DNA of 64,000 nucleotides from Mycobacterium simiae (GTDB lineage Bacteria; Actinomycetota; Actinomycetes; Mycobacteriales; Mycobacteriaceae): the NCBI RefSeq assembly GCF_010727605.1, contig NZ_AP022568.1, forward strand, positions 4,340,001 through 4,404,000. The letters run 5' to 3'. The notes beneath the pieces are model-generated. The model worked only from the letters and a program-made list of their open reading frames with translations, ran no database searches and was not told the DNA's origin. Every line of letters starts with the position of its first letter. The stretch's first letter is position 1. Positions 11,201 to 17,882 of this stretch are shown in pieces. A program made the position numbers and the translations under genes.

Positions 11201-11523
11201 AGTTCCCGCTCAAGGCCGGCTTGGTGACCAGCCTCGGGTTCGGCCACGTGTCCGGGCTCGTCGCGCTGGTGCACCCGCAGGCGTTCCTCGCTGCACTGGA
11301 TCCGAGCCAGCGCGAGGACTACCAGCGGCGGGCCAACGCCCGGTTGCTGGCCGGTCAGCGCCGGCTGGTGTCGGCCATCGCGGGCGGTGAGCCGATGTAC
11401 AAGCGCCCGGCGGACCGTCGCTTCGACCACAGCGCTCCGGAGAAGCGCCAGGAAGCGACGATGCTGCTGAATCCGGTCGCCCGCCTGGGCGATGACGACG
11501 CCTACGAGGTGCCTGCCGGGTGA
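2260..11523 (+). CDS. fas: Type I fatty acid synthase (FAS-I)
   Basis: One 3087-residue polypeptide carries all activities for de novo C16-C26 acyl-CoA synthesis, feeding FAS-II and mycolic acids. In order: acetyltransferase with GHSQG (Ser ~149); FMN enoyl reductase starting near 418 (GRSPILLAGMTP); MaoC-type dehydratase with GDHNPIH (~1235-1241); malonyl/palmitoyl transferase with GHSVG (Ser 1445); an ACP whose attachment serine is probably in ESLDS (~1808); a Rossmann ketoreductase (VTGASKGS, ~2133-2140); and a ketosynthase with nucleophile Cys 2735 in PVAACATA plus VSKHDTS and GHAKGG histidine motifs. The GTG start at 2260 follows GGGAGA with good spacing and gives the family N-terminus; the frame is open to 2116 but that extension is unsupported. 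acpS follows 85 bp downstream. Confidence 0.98.
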   Translation: MTIHEHDRVSAERDENGPLSTHALVDRLAAGEPYAVAFGGQGSAWLETLEELVSSAGIETEIATLVGEAELRLEPVAKELVVVRPIGFEPLQWVRALAAEDPVPAEKQLTSAAVSMPGVLLTQIAAGRALARQGMDWAATPPVAVAGHSQGVLAVEAFKALKDGVGARDVELLVLAQLIGAAGTLVARRRGISVLGDRPPMVSITNADPERILRLLDEFSQDVRTVLPPVLSIRNGRRSVVITGTPEQLSRFELYCQQISEREEAERKNKLRGGDVFAPVFDPVRVEVGFHTPRLADGIDIVGGWAEKVGVDVALARQLTEAILVSQVDWVEEITRVHEAGARWILDLGPGDILTRLTAPVIRGLGVGIVPAATRGGQRNLFTVGATPEVARPWSSYAPTVVTLPDGRTKLSTKFTRLTGRSPILLAGMTPTTVDAKIVAAAANAGHWAELAGGGQVTEEIFAARIDELSQLLEPGRTYQFNTLFLDPYLWKLQVGGKRLVQKARQSGAAIDGLVISAGIPDLEEAVELINELNDVGISHVVFKPGTVEQIRSVIRIATEAPTKAVIAHIEGGRAGGHHSWEDLDDLLLATYSELRSRPNITVCVGGGIGTPERAAEYLSGRWSQPYGFPSMPIDGILVGTAAMATLESTTSPSVKRMLVETTGTDQWIGAGKAQGGMASSRSQLGADIHEIDNSASRCGRLLDEVAGDADAVAERRDEIIAAMAATAKPYFGDVGEMTYLQWLQRYVELTIGEGNSTADTAGPGSPWLADTWRDRFQQMLQRAEARLHPQDHGPIQTRFNDEALLENPQQAIATLLQDYPDAETVQLHPADVPFFVTLCKTLGKPVNFVPVIDKDVRRWWRSDSLWQAHDARYDADQVCIIPGIAAVAGITRMDEPVGELLDRFEQAAIDEVLGAGVEPTPVRSRRRGRPDVTGPPAVVLDAPDVVWAGRTTTNPVHRIADPADWLVHEGQRATHSSTGARLQVQSDNGAGSEQVVLSVPVSGVWIDIPFTLHANTIDGGAPVVSTEDATAAMRAVLAIAAGVDGPDLLPPVTDGSATVTVDWDPERVADHTGVTATFGERLAPGLTTVPDALVGLCWPAVFATIGSAVTDAGVPVVEGLLSLVHLDHGAHVVGKLPAEPAQLTVTATASPASDTDMGRVVPVSVTVVGPDGAAIATLEERFAILGRTGAGELSDPPRAGGAVSKNATDTPRRRRRDVKLTAPVDMRPFAVVSGDHNPIHTDRAAALLAGLESPIVHGMWLSAAAQHTVTATDGQARPPARLIGWTARFLGMVRPGDEVDFRVDRVGIDQGAEVLEVAARVGSDLVMSATARLAAPKTVYAFPGQGIQHKGMGMEVRARSKAARKIWDDADKFTRETLGFSVLHVVRDNPTTLIASGVHYHHPDGVLYLTQFTQVAMATVAAAQVAEMREQGAFVEGAIACGHSVGEYTALACVLGVYELEALLETVFHRGSNMHDIVPRDEMGRSNYRLAAIRPSQIDLPDDEVKNFVAEIAERTGEFLEIVNFNLRGSQYAIAGTVRGLEALEEEVERRREITGGKRSFILVPGIDVPFHSRVLRVGVADFRRSLERVMPRDQDPELIIGRYIPNLVPRPFTLDRDFIQEIRDLVPAEPLDPILADYDTWLRERPREMARTIFIELLAWQFASPVRWIETQDLLFIEEAAGGLGVERFVEIGVKSAPTVAGLATNTLKLPEYAHSTVEVLNAERDAAVLFATDTDPEPEADESAEPAEAAAPDAASAPQAAAPAAAPVAASSGAPRPDDLGFDAADATLALIALSAKMRIDQIESLDSIESITDGASSRRNQLLVDLGSELNLGAIDGAAEADLAGLRAQVTKLARTYKPYGPVLSDAINDQLRTVLGPSGKRPAAIADRVTKTWELGEGWAKHVTVEVALGTREGTSVRGGALGHLHEGALADAAAVDKVIDAAVASVAARHGVSVALPSAGGGGGATIDAAALSEFTDQITGRDGVLASAARLVLGQLGLDDPVNVSAASTDAELIDLVTSELGSDWPRLVAPAFEAKKAVVFDDRWASAREDLVKLWLSDEGDIDADWKRLSERFEGAGHIVATQATWWQGKALAGGRQIHASLYGRIAAGAENPDPGPYSSEIAVVTGASKGSIAASVVARLLDGGATVIATTSKLDDDRLAFYRKLYRDHARFDAALWVVPANMASYSDIDALVEWVGTEQSESLGPQSIHIKDAQTPTLLFPFAAPRVAGDLSEAGSRSEMEMKVLLWAVQRLIGGLSKIGAERDIASRLHVVLPGSPNRGMFGGDGAYGEAKSALDALVSRWHAESSWATRVSLAHALIGWTRGTGLMGHNDAIVDAVEEAGVTTYSTDQMAAMLLGLCDVESKVAAASRPIKADFTGGLADVELDMAELAAKAREQATAASAQADDESGRGDPGTVAALPSPPRGYTPAPPPQWADLDVDPADLVVIVGGAELGPYGSSRTRFEMEVDNELSAAGVLELAWTTGLIRWEDDPQPGWYDAQSGELIDEADLVERYHDAVVERCGIREFVDDGSIDPDHASPLLVSVFLDKDFAFVVSSESDARAFAEFDPEHTVIRPVPDSSDWQVIRKAGTEIRVPRKNKLSRVVGGQIPTGFDPTVWGISADMASSIDRLAVWNIVATVDAFLSAGFSPAEVMRYVHPSLVANTMGTGMGGGTSMQTMYHGNLLGRNKPNDIFQEVLPNIVAAHVVQSYIGSYGSMIHPVAACATAAVSVEEGIDKIRLGKAEMVVAGGIDDLTLEGIIGFGDMAATADTGMMRARGIHDSKFSRPNDRRRLGFVEAQGGGTILLARGDLALKMGLPVLAVVAFAQSYGDGVHTSIPAPGLGALASGRGGKDSPLARALAKLGVSADDVAVVSKHDTSTLANDPNETELHERLADSLGRSEGAPLFIVSQKSLTGHAKGGAAVFQMMGLCQMLRDGVIPPNRSLDCVDDELSGSAHFVWVRDTLRLGEKFPLKAGLVTSLGFGHVSGLVALVHPQAFLAALDPSQREDYQRRANARLLAGQRRLVSAIAGGEPMYKRPADRRFDHSAPEKRQEATMLLNPVARLGDDDAYEVPAG

Positions 11524-11608
11524 CCCGGCCGTGTTGCCCGGCTTCTCATCGGTCCGCCGCACGGACCGCATCGTCGCCGGGCGAAGTGATCGGTTAGCCT
11601 GGCCAGCC

Positions 11609-12001
11609 ATGGGCATCGTCGGTGTGGGGATAGACCTCGTATCCATCCCTGATTTCGCCGAGCAGGTCGACCAGCCGGGGACCGTCTTCGCCGAGACGTT
11701 TACCCCCGGCGAGCGTCGGGACGCCTCGGACAAGAGTTCGTCGGCAGCGCGCCACTTGGCGGCGCGCTGGGCGGCCAAGGAAGCCGTGATCAAGGCGTGG
11801 TCGGGCTCGCGGTTCGCCCAGCGCCCCGTGCTCCCGGAGGACATCCACCGCGACATCGAGGTCGTCACCGACATGTGGGGGCGACCACGGGTGCGGCTGA
11901 CCGGGGATATCGCCAAACATCTCGCCGAGGTGACCATTCACGTCTCGCTGACGCACGAGGGCGATACCGCCGCCGCGGTGGCCATCCTCGAAACGCCGTG
12001 A
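11609..12001 (+). CDS. acpS: Holo-[acyl-carrier-protein] synthase
   Basis: This 130-residue 4'-phosphopantetheinyl transferase moves the arm of CoA onto the serine of acyl carrier domains, including that of FAS-I. It shows the family signatures VGIDLV near the N-terminus (Mg-binding Asp 9) and WAAKEAVIKA (Mg-binding Glu) in the first half. Length equals that expected for mycobacterial AcpS. The frame is open further upstream, but the ATG at 11609 gives the canonical N-terminus. Proximity and same orientation suggest co-expression with fas. Confidence 0.96.
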   Translation: MGIVGVGIDLVSIPDFAEQVDQPGTVFAETFTPGERRDASDKSSSAARHLAARWAAKEAVIKAWSGSRFAQRPVLPEDIHRDIEVVTDMWGRPRVRLTGDIAKHLAEVTIHVSLTHEGDTAAAVAILETP

Positions 12002-12019
12002 GCGCCTAACCTCGTCGGT

Positions 12020-13345
12020 ATGAGCGATCTAGTCGAGCGGGTCCGCGAGCTGTTGCCGTCGGTGCGCCGTGACCTCGAGGACCTGGTGCGGATCGAGTCG
12101 GTGTGGGCCGACCCCGCCCGCCGCGGCGAAGTGCAAAAATGCGCGCAGGCGGTGGCGGATCTTTTGTCGCAGGCCGGGTTTGGCGATGTGCGGATCGTCA
12201 GCGAGGGCGGCGCCCCGGCCGTCATCGCCCACCACCCGGCGCCCGCCGGGGCGCCCACGGTGCTGCTGTACGCCCACCACGACGTGCAACCCGAGGGCGA
12301 CCGGAGTCAGTGGGCATCGCCGCCGTTCGAACCGACCGAGCGTGCTGGGCGGCTGTACGGGCGCGGCAGCGCCGACGACAAGGCCGGAATCGCAACGCAT
12401 TTGGCGGCGTTTCGGGCCCACGACGGCAATCCGCCGGTCGGTGTGACGGTGTTCGTCGAGGGCGAAGAGGAATCCGGGTCGCCGTCGCTGGGTCGGCTGC
12501 TGGCCGCCCATCGCGACGCGTTGGCCGCCGACGTGATCGTGATCGCCGACTCGGACAACTGGAGCACCGAAATTCCGGCGCTCACCGTGACGTTGCGCGG
12601 TCTGGTCGACTGTGTGGTGGAAGTCGCCACGCTCGACCACGGGCTGCACTCCGGCCTGTGGGGTGGCGTGGTCCCGGACGCGCTGAGCGTGCTGGTGCGG
12701 CTGCTGGCCAGCCTGCACGACGACGAAGGGAACGTGGCCGTCGCGGGGCTACACGAAAGCACGGCTGCAGCAGTGGATTACCCACCCGATCGGGTGCGCG
12801 CGGACGCGGGCCTGCTGGACGGCGTGTCCGAAATCGGTTCCGGTTCGGTGCCGCAGCGGTTGTGGGCCAAGCCCGCGATCACCGTGATCGGCATCGACAC
12901 CACACCCATCGACAAGGCTTCGAACACGCTGATCCCGCGGGCGCGGGCAAAGATCAGCATGCGCGTTGCGCCGGGCGGTGACGCCGCCGCGCACCTGGAC
13001 GCGCTGACTGCTCACCTACAGGAGCGGGTGCCGTGGGGCGCCCAGCTCAGCGTCACCCGGGGTGACCTCGGCGAGCCGTACGCGATCAACGCCAGCGGAA
13101 GCGTTTACGACGCCGCCCGTCAGGCTTTTCGCCAGGCGTGGGGGACCGACCCGATCGACATGGGCATGGGCGGGTCGATCCCGTTCATCGCCGAGTTCGC
13201 CGCGGCTTTTCCCCAGGCGAAGATCCTCGTCACCGGTGTGGAGGATCCGGCGACGCAAGCCCACAGCATCAACGAGAGCCTGCATTTGGGCGTGCTGGAA
13301 CGCGCCGCGATCGCCGAAGCCCTGCTGCTGGGCAACCTGGCCTAG
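12020..13345 (+). CDS. M20 family zinc metallopeptidase (Rv2522c-like dipeptidase)
   Basis: A 441-residue M20/M25/M40 peptidase. Metal ligands are recognisable in YAHHDVQP (His/Asp ~86-88), GRGSADDKAG and EGEEESGS (general base and metal Glu), and in a C-terminal HSINESL region. The insert typical of the dimerisation domain lies between. Related enzymes cleave dipeptides or deacylate small peptides; the substrate here is unknown. It starts 18 bp after acpS and is probably co-transcribed. Its TAG stop overlaps the stop of the convergent bcp gene within a shared CTAG. Confidence 0.9.
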   Translation: MSDLVERVRELLPSVRRDLEDLVRIESVWADPARRGEVQKCAQAVADLLSQAGFGDVRIVSEGGAPAVIAHHPAPAGAPTVLLYAHHDVQPEGDRSQWASPPFEPTERAGRLYGRGSADDKAGIATHLAAFRAHDGNPPVGVTVFVEGEEESGSPSLGRLLAAHRDALAADVIVIADSDNWSTEIPALTVTLRGLVDCVVEVATLDHGLHSGLWGGVVPDALSVLVRLLASLHDDEGNVAVAGLHESTAAAVDYPPDRVRADAGLLDGVSEIGSGSVPQRLWAKPAITVIGIDTTPIDKASNTLIPRARAKISMRVAPGGDAAAHLDALTAHLQERVPWGAQLSVTRGDLGEPYAINASGSVYDAARQAFRQAWGTDPIDMGMGGSIPFIAEFAAAFPQAKILVTGVEDPATQAHSINESLHLGVLERAAIAEALLLGNLA

Positions 13346-13815
13346 ACCGACAGGTCGCGGCGCAGCTTGGCGACGTGACCGGTGGCCTTCACGTTGTACT
13401 GCGCGACGGCGATCTTGCCCTTCTCGTCGACGACGAACGTGGAGCGGATGACGCCGGTGACCGTCTTGCCGTACATCTGCTTTTCGCCGTACGCGCCGTA
13501 GGCCGTCAGCACCTTGCGATCGGGATCGGACAGCAGCGGAAACGTCAGCCCCTCGGCGTCCCGGAATTTGGCCAGCTTCTGCGGCTTGTCGGGCGAGATT
13601 CCGACGACGTCAAGACCGGCCTCGTTGAGCTCGGCCAGGCTGTCGCGGAAGTCGCACGCCTGTTTGGTGCAGCCCGGGGTCGAGGCCGCGGGATAGAAGT
13701 ACACCACGACGCGCCGCCCCTGGTAATCAGCCAGCGACACCGTCTTGCCGTCGGCGTCGGGAAGGCTGAATGCGGGTGCTTTGTCTCCCGGCGCCAGGCG
13801 TGTGGTCTCGGTCAA
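13342..13815 (-). CDS. bcp: Peroxiredoxin Q / bacterioferritin comigratory protein
   Basis: An atypical 2-Cys peroxiredoxin of 157 residues that reduces peroxides in the cytosol using thioredoxin-type reductants. The active site STPGCTKQACDFRD has peroxidatic Cys 49 and resolving Cys 54, the Bcp CxxxxC arrangement. I place the start at TTG 13815, which follows AAAGGGGAA and gives the family length; an ATG at 13851 would add 12 unconserved residues. The gene is convergent with the M20 peptidase. Confidence 0.93.
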   Translation of the reverse strand: MTETTRLAPGDKAPAFSLPDADGKTVSLADYQGRRVVVYFYPAASTPGCTKQACDFRDSLAELNEAGLDVVGISPDKPQKLAKFRDAEGLTFPLLSDPDRKVLTAYGAYGEKQMYGKTVTGVIRSTFVVDEKGKIAVAQYNVKATGHVAKLRRDLSV

Positions 13816-13896
13816 GGTGCTTCCCCTTTCGGTTCGCCGGAGCGTCGGCACTAGGGTAGTTCGTCAGGCGCACCGGGCGACTTGGAGGACAGACAC

Positions 13897-14124
13897 GTGG
13901 TGGACCGCGATCCCGACACCATCAAGCAGGAGATCGATGCCGCCCGCGACCAGCTCGCGGCCACCGTCGACTCCCTCGCCGAGCGCGCCAACCCGCGTCG
14001 CCTGGCCGATGACATCAAGGTCCGGGTGATCGGATTCGTCACGAAACCCGCGGTCGCGGCGTCGCTGGCCGGTGTCGGTGCCCTCGTCGTCGTGGTGGTG
14101 GTGCGCCGGGTCAGGAACCGCTGA
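13897..14124 (+). CDS. Small DUF3618 membrane-anchored protein (Rv2520c-like)
   Basis: A 75-residue protein. The N-terminal half is charged and helical (DPDTIKQEIDAARDQLAATV, the DUF3618 signature region). A single C-terminal transmembrane helix (ALVVVVVV) follows, ending in RRVRNR on the cytoplasmic side. The start is GTG 13897 after GGAGGA; TTG 13882 is an in-frame alternative. Function is unknown. It is divergent from bcp with about 80 bp between them, a position also seen in M. tuberculosis. Confidence 0.8.
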   Translation: MVDRDPDTIKQEIDAARDQLAATVDSLAERANPRRLADDIKVRVIGFVTKPAVAASLAGVGALVVVVVVRRVRNR

Positions 14125-14140
14125 CCCCCCGCGCCGTGGG

Positions 14141-14162
14141 CTAGACAGACAGTTCTGTCTAG
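14141..14162. promoter_or_regulatory. Operator-like inverted repeat before the TetR gene
   Basis: A perfect inverted repeat CTAGACAGA-N4-TCTGTCTAG ends 29 bp before the TetR start codon. The same element (ATAGACAGA-N4-TCTGTCTAT) recurs at 15072-15093 before the ABC importer. Two copies in one locus next to a TetR gene make a TetR operator the simplest reading. Confidence 0.85.
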
Positions 14163-14191
14163 CGGTCGGCGCCTCTGTTAGCGTCCTGGAG

Positions 14192-14791
14192 ATGGACATC
14201 CTCGACCGGGATACCGCTGCTGCGGACGTCGAGCCGCGACGGTCGTCCCCGGCCGATCGGATGCTCACCGCGGCCACGAAGCTTTTCGCGGCTCACGGCA
14301 TTCGGGCGGTCGGCATCGACCGGATCCTGCGCGAGTCCGGATGCGCGAAGGCCAGCCTCTATGATCTGTACGGCTCCAAAGCGGGCCTGATCAATGCCTA
14401 CCTGGCGGCCCTGGACCGGGCCGACCGCACGCGGTGGGAAGAAGCCGCTGCGACGCGGACCGACCCGACCGAAAAGGCGCTGGTCTTCTTCGATCTGGCC
14501 ATCGCCAACGGCCCGCGCTGCGACTTTCCCGGTTGTCTCTACGCCAATGTCGCCACGGAATTTCCCGCCGTCCGCTTCGCGCCGATCGACGCGCACCGCG
14601 AGTGGGTGCGCTCACGCCTGACGGAGCTGATGCGGTCCGCCGGTGCCGCGCGCCCCGCCGCGACCGCCCGGCAGCTGCAATTGATCTACGACGGCGCCTT
14701 GGCGGGCTCCAAGCTCGAACAATCCGTGGCGCCGATCGAGGTCGGCCGGCGCCTCGCCGCCGACTTCATCAACCGAGCCCAGCAGCGCTAA
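14192..14791 (+). CDS. TetR/AcrR family repressor, probable regulator of the adjacent ABC importer
   Basis: A 200-residue TetR protein. The N-terminal helix-turn-helix lies around residues 35-65 (GIDRILRESGCAKASLYDLY). The ligand domain contains CDFPGCLYAN, a motif common in one TetR subgroup. Inverted repeats of the same sequence precede this gene and the importer genes, suggesting autoregulation and repression of the importer. The ATG follows GGAG with almost no spacing, so initiation may be weak. The effector is unknown. Confidence 0.9.
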   Translation: MDILDRDTAAADVEPRRSSPADRMLTAATKLFAAHGIRAVGIDRILRESGCAKASLYDLYGSKAGLINAYLAALDRADRTRWEEAAATRTDPTEKALVFFDLAIANGPRCDFPGCLYANVATEFPAVRFAPIDAHREWVRSRLTELMRSAGAARPAATARQLQLIYDGALAGSKLEQSVAPIEVGRRLAADFINRAQQR

Positions 14792-15166
14792 CCCGTCGCG
14801 CGGGTTCGGCCGGTTCCGATCAGCGGGATCCGATTTCGCGCGACAAGCAACGCGAGGGTGCGTCGCGCACGCCCGCGATGGCAGCCGGATTCCATGCCGC
14901 CGCCCGGTGCGCCGGAAGCGCCCCGACATCCGACTTAACCTGTTGTACTGCAACATATCTCGTACCCAACGCGGAGTCTGCGCAGTACCGGCAAGCCAGC
15001 GTGGTCGACGGCCACCGCGGCGCCCGCCTGCGCCCACCGACCGCAGGGTGACGGATACCCGCGCCATCGCGATAGACAGAGCGGTCTGTCTATGGCAGCG
15101 TCACGCTCGTGCCGCGCCCGGTGATACGCGTAGCGGGTACCAGATCGTAGCGAAAGGACAACCGTA
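14792..15166. other. Intergenic region between TetR gene and ABC importer operon
   Basis: No gene is seen in these 375 bases. The second operator lies at 15072-15093, about 73 bp before the ATPase start, and an AAAGGA ribosome binding site immediately precedes the GTG. Confidence 0.6.
15072..15093. promoter_or_regulatory. Second copy of the TetR operator, before the ABC importer
   Basis: ATAGACAGA-N4-TCTGTCTAT, a perfect inverted repeat matching the element at 14141-14162 in arm length and 4-bp spacer. Only the outermost base pair differs in the arms. Confidence 0.85.
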
Positions 15167-15904
15167 GTGGCAGCTGGCACAGTACGAATAGTCAATGGCC
15201 ACAAGCACTTCGGTGGGTCCAGTCCCGCGTTGGCGGGTATCGACCTCACCATCGACGACGGCAACTTCCTGGCGGTCCTCGGCCGAAGTGGGAGCGGCAA
15301 GTCCACCTTGCTCCGGGTGATCGCGGGCCTGGAACGCCTGACGTCGGGGACCGTCGAATGGTCCGGCGGTGACGGCGTGGCGCGGCCGCATACCGGGGTG
15401 GTGTTCCAACAGCCGCTGCTGATGCCGTGGTTGACGGCCGGCGAAAATGTGGTGTTCGCCGGGCGATTTGCCGCGAATCGCAAATTCTTCGAACCCGAGT
15501 ATGCCCGCGAGCTGCTGCGCCGTTTCGACCTGGAGCGCGTCGCCGACCAGTACCCCGACGAGCTTTCGGGCGGCCAGGCCCAGCGGGTTTCGATCATCCG
15601 GGCGGTTGCCACCCGGCCGCGCTTGCTGCTGCTGGACGAGCCGTTCAGCGCCCTCGACCCCGCCATCCGCGGCGATTTACGGACGTGGCTGGCCGACCTT
15701 GCCGCCGAACTCGGGATCACCGTAGTGCTGGTCACCCACGACGTCGACGAGGCCTTGCTGCTGGCCAGCCGCATCGTCCTACTCGGCGCCGACGGCCGGA
15801 TCCGCCGGGAATGGCGACCCCGCGCCCCCGACGCCAACGGCGACACCAAGAAAGGGCAGCTTCGCCAGGAGATCCTGGACCACTACCGGGTGGCCGAACA
15901 ATGA
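15167..15904 (+). CDS. ABC importer ATPase, nitrate/sulfonate/taurine type (SsuB/TauB-like)
   Basis: A 245-residue ATP-binding subunit. It shows Walker A GRSGSGKS (~39-46), a Q-loop, signature LSGGQAQR, Walker B LLLLDEP and the switch region VTHDVDEA. The VDEA stretch and overall length fit the SsuB/TauB/NrtD group that powers uptake of small anionic or organosulfur compounds. The GTG start follows AAAGGA. Its TGA overlaps the ATG of the binding-protein gene (ATGA), so the genes are translationally coupled. A TetR operator lies upstream. Confidence 0.92.
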   Translation: MAAGTVRIVNGHKHFGGSSPALAGIDLTIDDGNFLAVLGRSGSGKSTLLRVIAGLERLTSGTVEWSGGDGVARPHTGVVFQQPLLMPWLTAGENVVFAGRFAANRKFFEPEYARELLRRFDLERVADQYPDELSGGQAQRVSIIRAVATRPRLLLLDEPFSALDPAIRGDLRTWLADLAAELGITVVLVTHDVDEALLLASRIVLLGADGRIRREWRPRAPDANGDTKKGQLRQEILDHYRVAEQ

Positions 15905-17073
15905 GCGGCCGGCTGCTCTCTCGCCGCTCGGCGCTGACGGGCGCCGTCGCGGCGGCCGCCGCCGGGGGGCTGGCCGGCCTGGCGGACCTCGCTCGCGCCG
16001 CGACGGTCGACCGGACCAACACCAGCGGACAGCTGCGGATCGGTTACCTGCCGATCACCGACGCCGCGCCCCTGCTGATCGCGCACGCGGCCGGGCTCTA
16101 CCAGCCGGGCGTCGTGAGCTCGGCGAAGCCGGTGCTGTTCCGCAGTTGGGCGTCGTTGGCCGAGGCGTTCGTCACCCGCCAGGTCGACGCCGTGCACATG
16201 CTGATGCCGACGGCGTTGCAGCTGCGTTTCCTGCTCGGCAGCGCGGTCCGGGTCCTGAGCTGGAATCACACCAACGGCAGCGCATTAACCGTCGCGCCGG
16301 ACGTCACCGACCTCGGCCAGTTGGCCGGAACTCAGGTCGCGATCCCGTTTTGGTGGTCGATCCACAACATCATCCTGCAAGAGCTGCTGCGGGCCCACGA
16401 CTTGGTGCCGGTGGTGCGCCGCGGCGCCGCACGTAGCGCCCGGACGGTGGAGCTGATTGTGATGAGCCCGTCGGACATGGTGCCGGCGCTGGCCAATCGA
16501 TCGATCAGTGGCTACGTGGTGGCCGACCCGTTCAACGCGATGGCCCAGGTGCGCAAAATCGGGCGCATTCACACCTTTCTCGGCGACGTGTGGCGCGACC
16601 ACGCCTGCTGCGTCGTGCTTGCCCACGAAGACCTCATCGAGCACCGGCCCCAAGCGGCGGCGTCCCTGGTCAACTCGATTGTGCTTGCGCAGCAACGCAT
16701 CAACACCGACCGGCCCGCGGCGGCCACGACGTTGTCGACCGGGTCTTATCTGCCGCAGCCGTTACCTGCTATCAAGACGGCGCTGACCTATCGCCCCCAG
16801 GACTACCGCTTCGCCCATCCGGATTGGCAGCCGCAACGGCTGGGCTTCCAGCCGTTCCCGTTTCCGAGCTTTACCCGCCGGCTGGTCGAGGCCATGCACG
16901 ACACCGTCGTCGACGGCGACCGGCAGTTCCTGAATCGGCTCGACCCCGCGACCGCACATGCGCAGCTGGTCGACGACAGCTTTGTGCGAACCGCGCTGGC
17001 CGCCCACGGCGGGGCCGAAAGCTTCGGCCTCCCAACAAATCTCAGCCGAGTCGAACAGGTGCAGCCGCTATGA
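15901..17073 (+). CDS. ABC importer substrate-binding protein with twin-arginine signal (SsuA/NrtA/NMT1-like)
   Basis: A 390-residue periplasmic-type binding protein. The N-terminus has SRRSALTG and an Ala/Gly-rich hydrophobic stretch, consistent with TAT export; no lipobox Cys is obvious. The mature part begins LRIGYLPITDAAPLLIAHAA, the signature of the NMT1/THI5-SsuA-NrtA fold. The ligand cannot be predicted; sulfonates, nitrate, or a thiamine-precursor-like ring are known ligands of relatives. It is coupled by ATGA overlaps to the ATPase before it and the permease after it. Confidence 0.88.
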   Translation: MSGRLLSRRSALTGAVAAAAAGGLAGLADLARAATVDRTNTSGQLRIGYLPITDAAPLLIAHAAGLYQPGVVSSAKPVLFRSWASLAEAFVTRQVDAVHMLMPTALQLRFLLGSAVRVLSWNHTNGSALTVAPDVTDLGQLAGTQVAIPFWWSIHNIILQELLRAHDLVPVVRRGAARSARTVELIVMSPSDMVPALANRSISGYVVADPFNAMAQVRKIGRIHTFLGDVWRDHACCVVLAHEDLIEHRPQAAASLVNSIVLAQQRINTDRPAAATTLSTGSYLPQPLPAIKTALTYRPQDYRFAHPDWQPQRLGFQPFPFPSFTRRLVEAMHDTVVDGDRQFLNRLDPATAHAQLVDDSFVRTALAAHGGAESFGLPTNLSRVEQVQPL

Positions 17074-17882
17074 CCACCGAAGAGATCCGCTCCGTCGCTG
17101 CGCCGGGGGAGATACCGGCGGCCGCCGAGCGCAGGCCCCAGTTCTTGCGACGCTGGTCGCCGCCCGTGCTGGCAGTCGCCGCGGCGGTGGGGGTTTGGTG
17201 GCTGGCCACGGCCGTGCTGGCCGCGCCGCAGTCGCTGTTGCGCCAGACGGCGCCGGTCCAGGTGGCCAAGGCCCTGGCCGCGTTATACCACCGCGGGGTG
17301 TTGGTGTCCGACGCCGAGGTCAGCCTGTGGCGCCTGCTGGTCGGTCTGCTGGTGGCCGCCGTCATCGGGGTCCCCGCCGGATTGTTGATCGGGCTCAACG
17401 ACGTCGCCGACCGCGCCGCCCGTCCCGTGGTGCAGTTTCTGCGGATGATCTCGCCGCTGTCGTGGGCGCCGATCTCGGTGGCGCTATTCGGGATTGGCAA
17501 CCAGCCCGTCATTTTCCTGATCGCCGCGGCGGCGGTGTGGCCGATCCTGATCAACACCGCGGCCGGCGTCCACGCCGTCGACCCGGGCTACCTCCAGGTC
17601 GCCAAGTCGTTCGGCGCCACCCGCACCGAGTTGCTCACGGTCGTGGTGCTGCCCGCCATCCGCGGACACCTGCAGACCGGCCTGCGGGTCGCACTCGGAA
17701 TCGCGTGGGTGGTCTTGGTGCCCGCCGAAATGCTCGGTGTGCGTTCGGGTTTGGGCTACCAGATCCTCAACGCGCGCGACCAGCTGGCCTACGACCAGGT
17801 CGTCGCCGTAATCGTGGTGATCGGCCTGATCGGGTACCTGTTGGACCTTGGCGCCCGGCGCCTACTGTCCTCGGCGCGCTAG
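17070..17882 (+). CDS. ABC importer permease (SsuC/TauC-like)
   Basis: A 270-residue BPD_transp_1 permease with about six membrane helices. The cytoplasmic coupling motif is seen as AKSFGATRTELLTVVVLPAIRG with the EAA-loop pattern. It completes an ATPase, binding-protein and permease set, and its ATG overlaps the binding-protein stop. It is convergent with the DUF3556-like gene, and the two TAG stops share a CTAG at 17879-17882. Confidence 0.92.
   Translation: MTTEEIRSVAAPGEIPAAAERRPQFLRRWSPPVLAVAAAVGVWWLATAVLAAPQSLLRQTAPVQVAKALAALYHRGVLVSDAEVSLWRLLVGLLVAAVIGVPAGLLIGLNDVADRAARPVVQFLRMISPLSWAPISVALFGIGNQPVIFLIAAAAVWPILINTAAGVHAVDPGYLQVAKSFGATRTELLTVVVLPAIRGHLQTGLRVALGIAWVVLVPAEMLGVRSGLGYQILNARDQLAYDQVVAVIVVIGLIGYLLDLGARRLLSSAR

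Noticed and set aside
7885..11937. 1350-residue minus-strand open frame opposite fas
   Set aside because: High-GC shadow of fas with low-complexity composition and no domain. The plus-strand FAS-I motifs are unmistakable.
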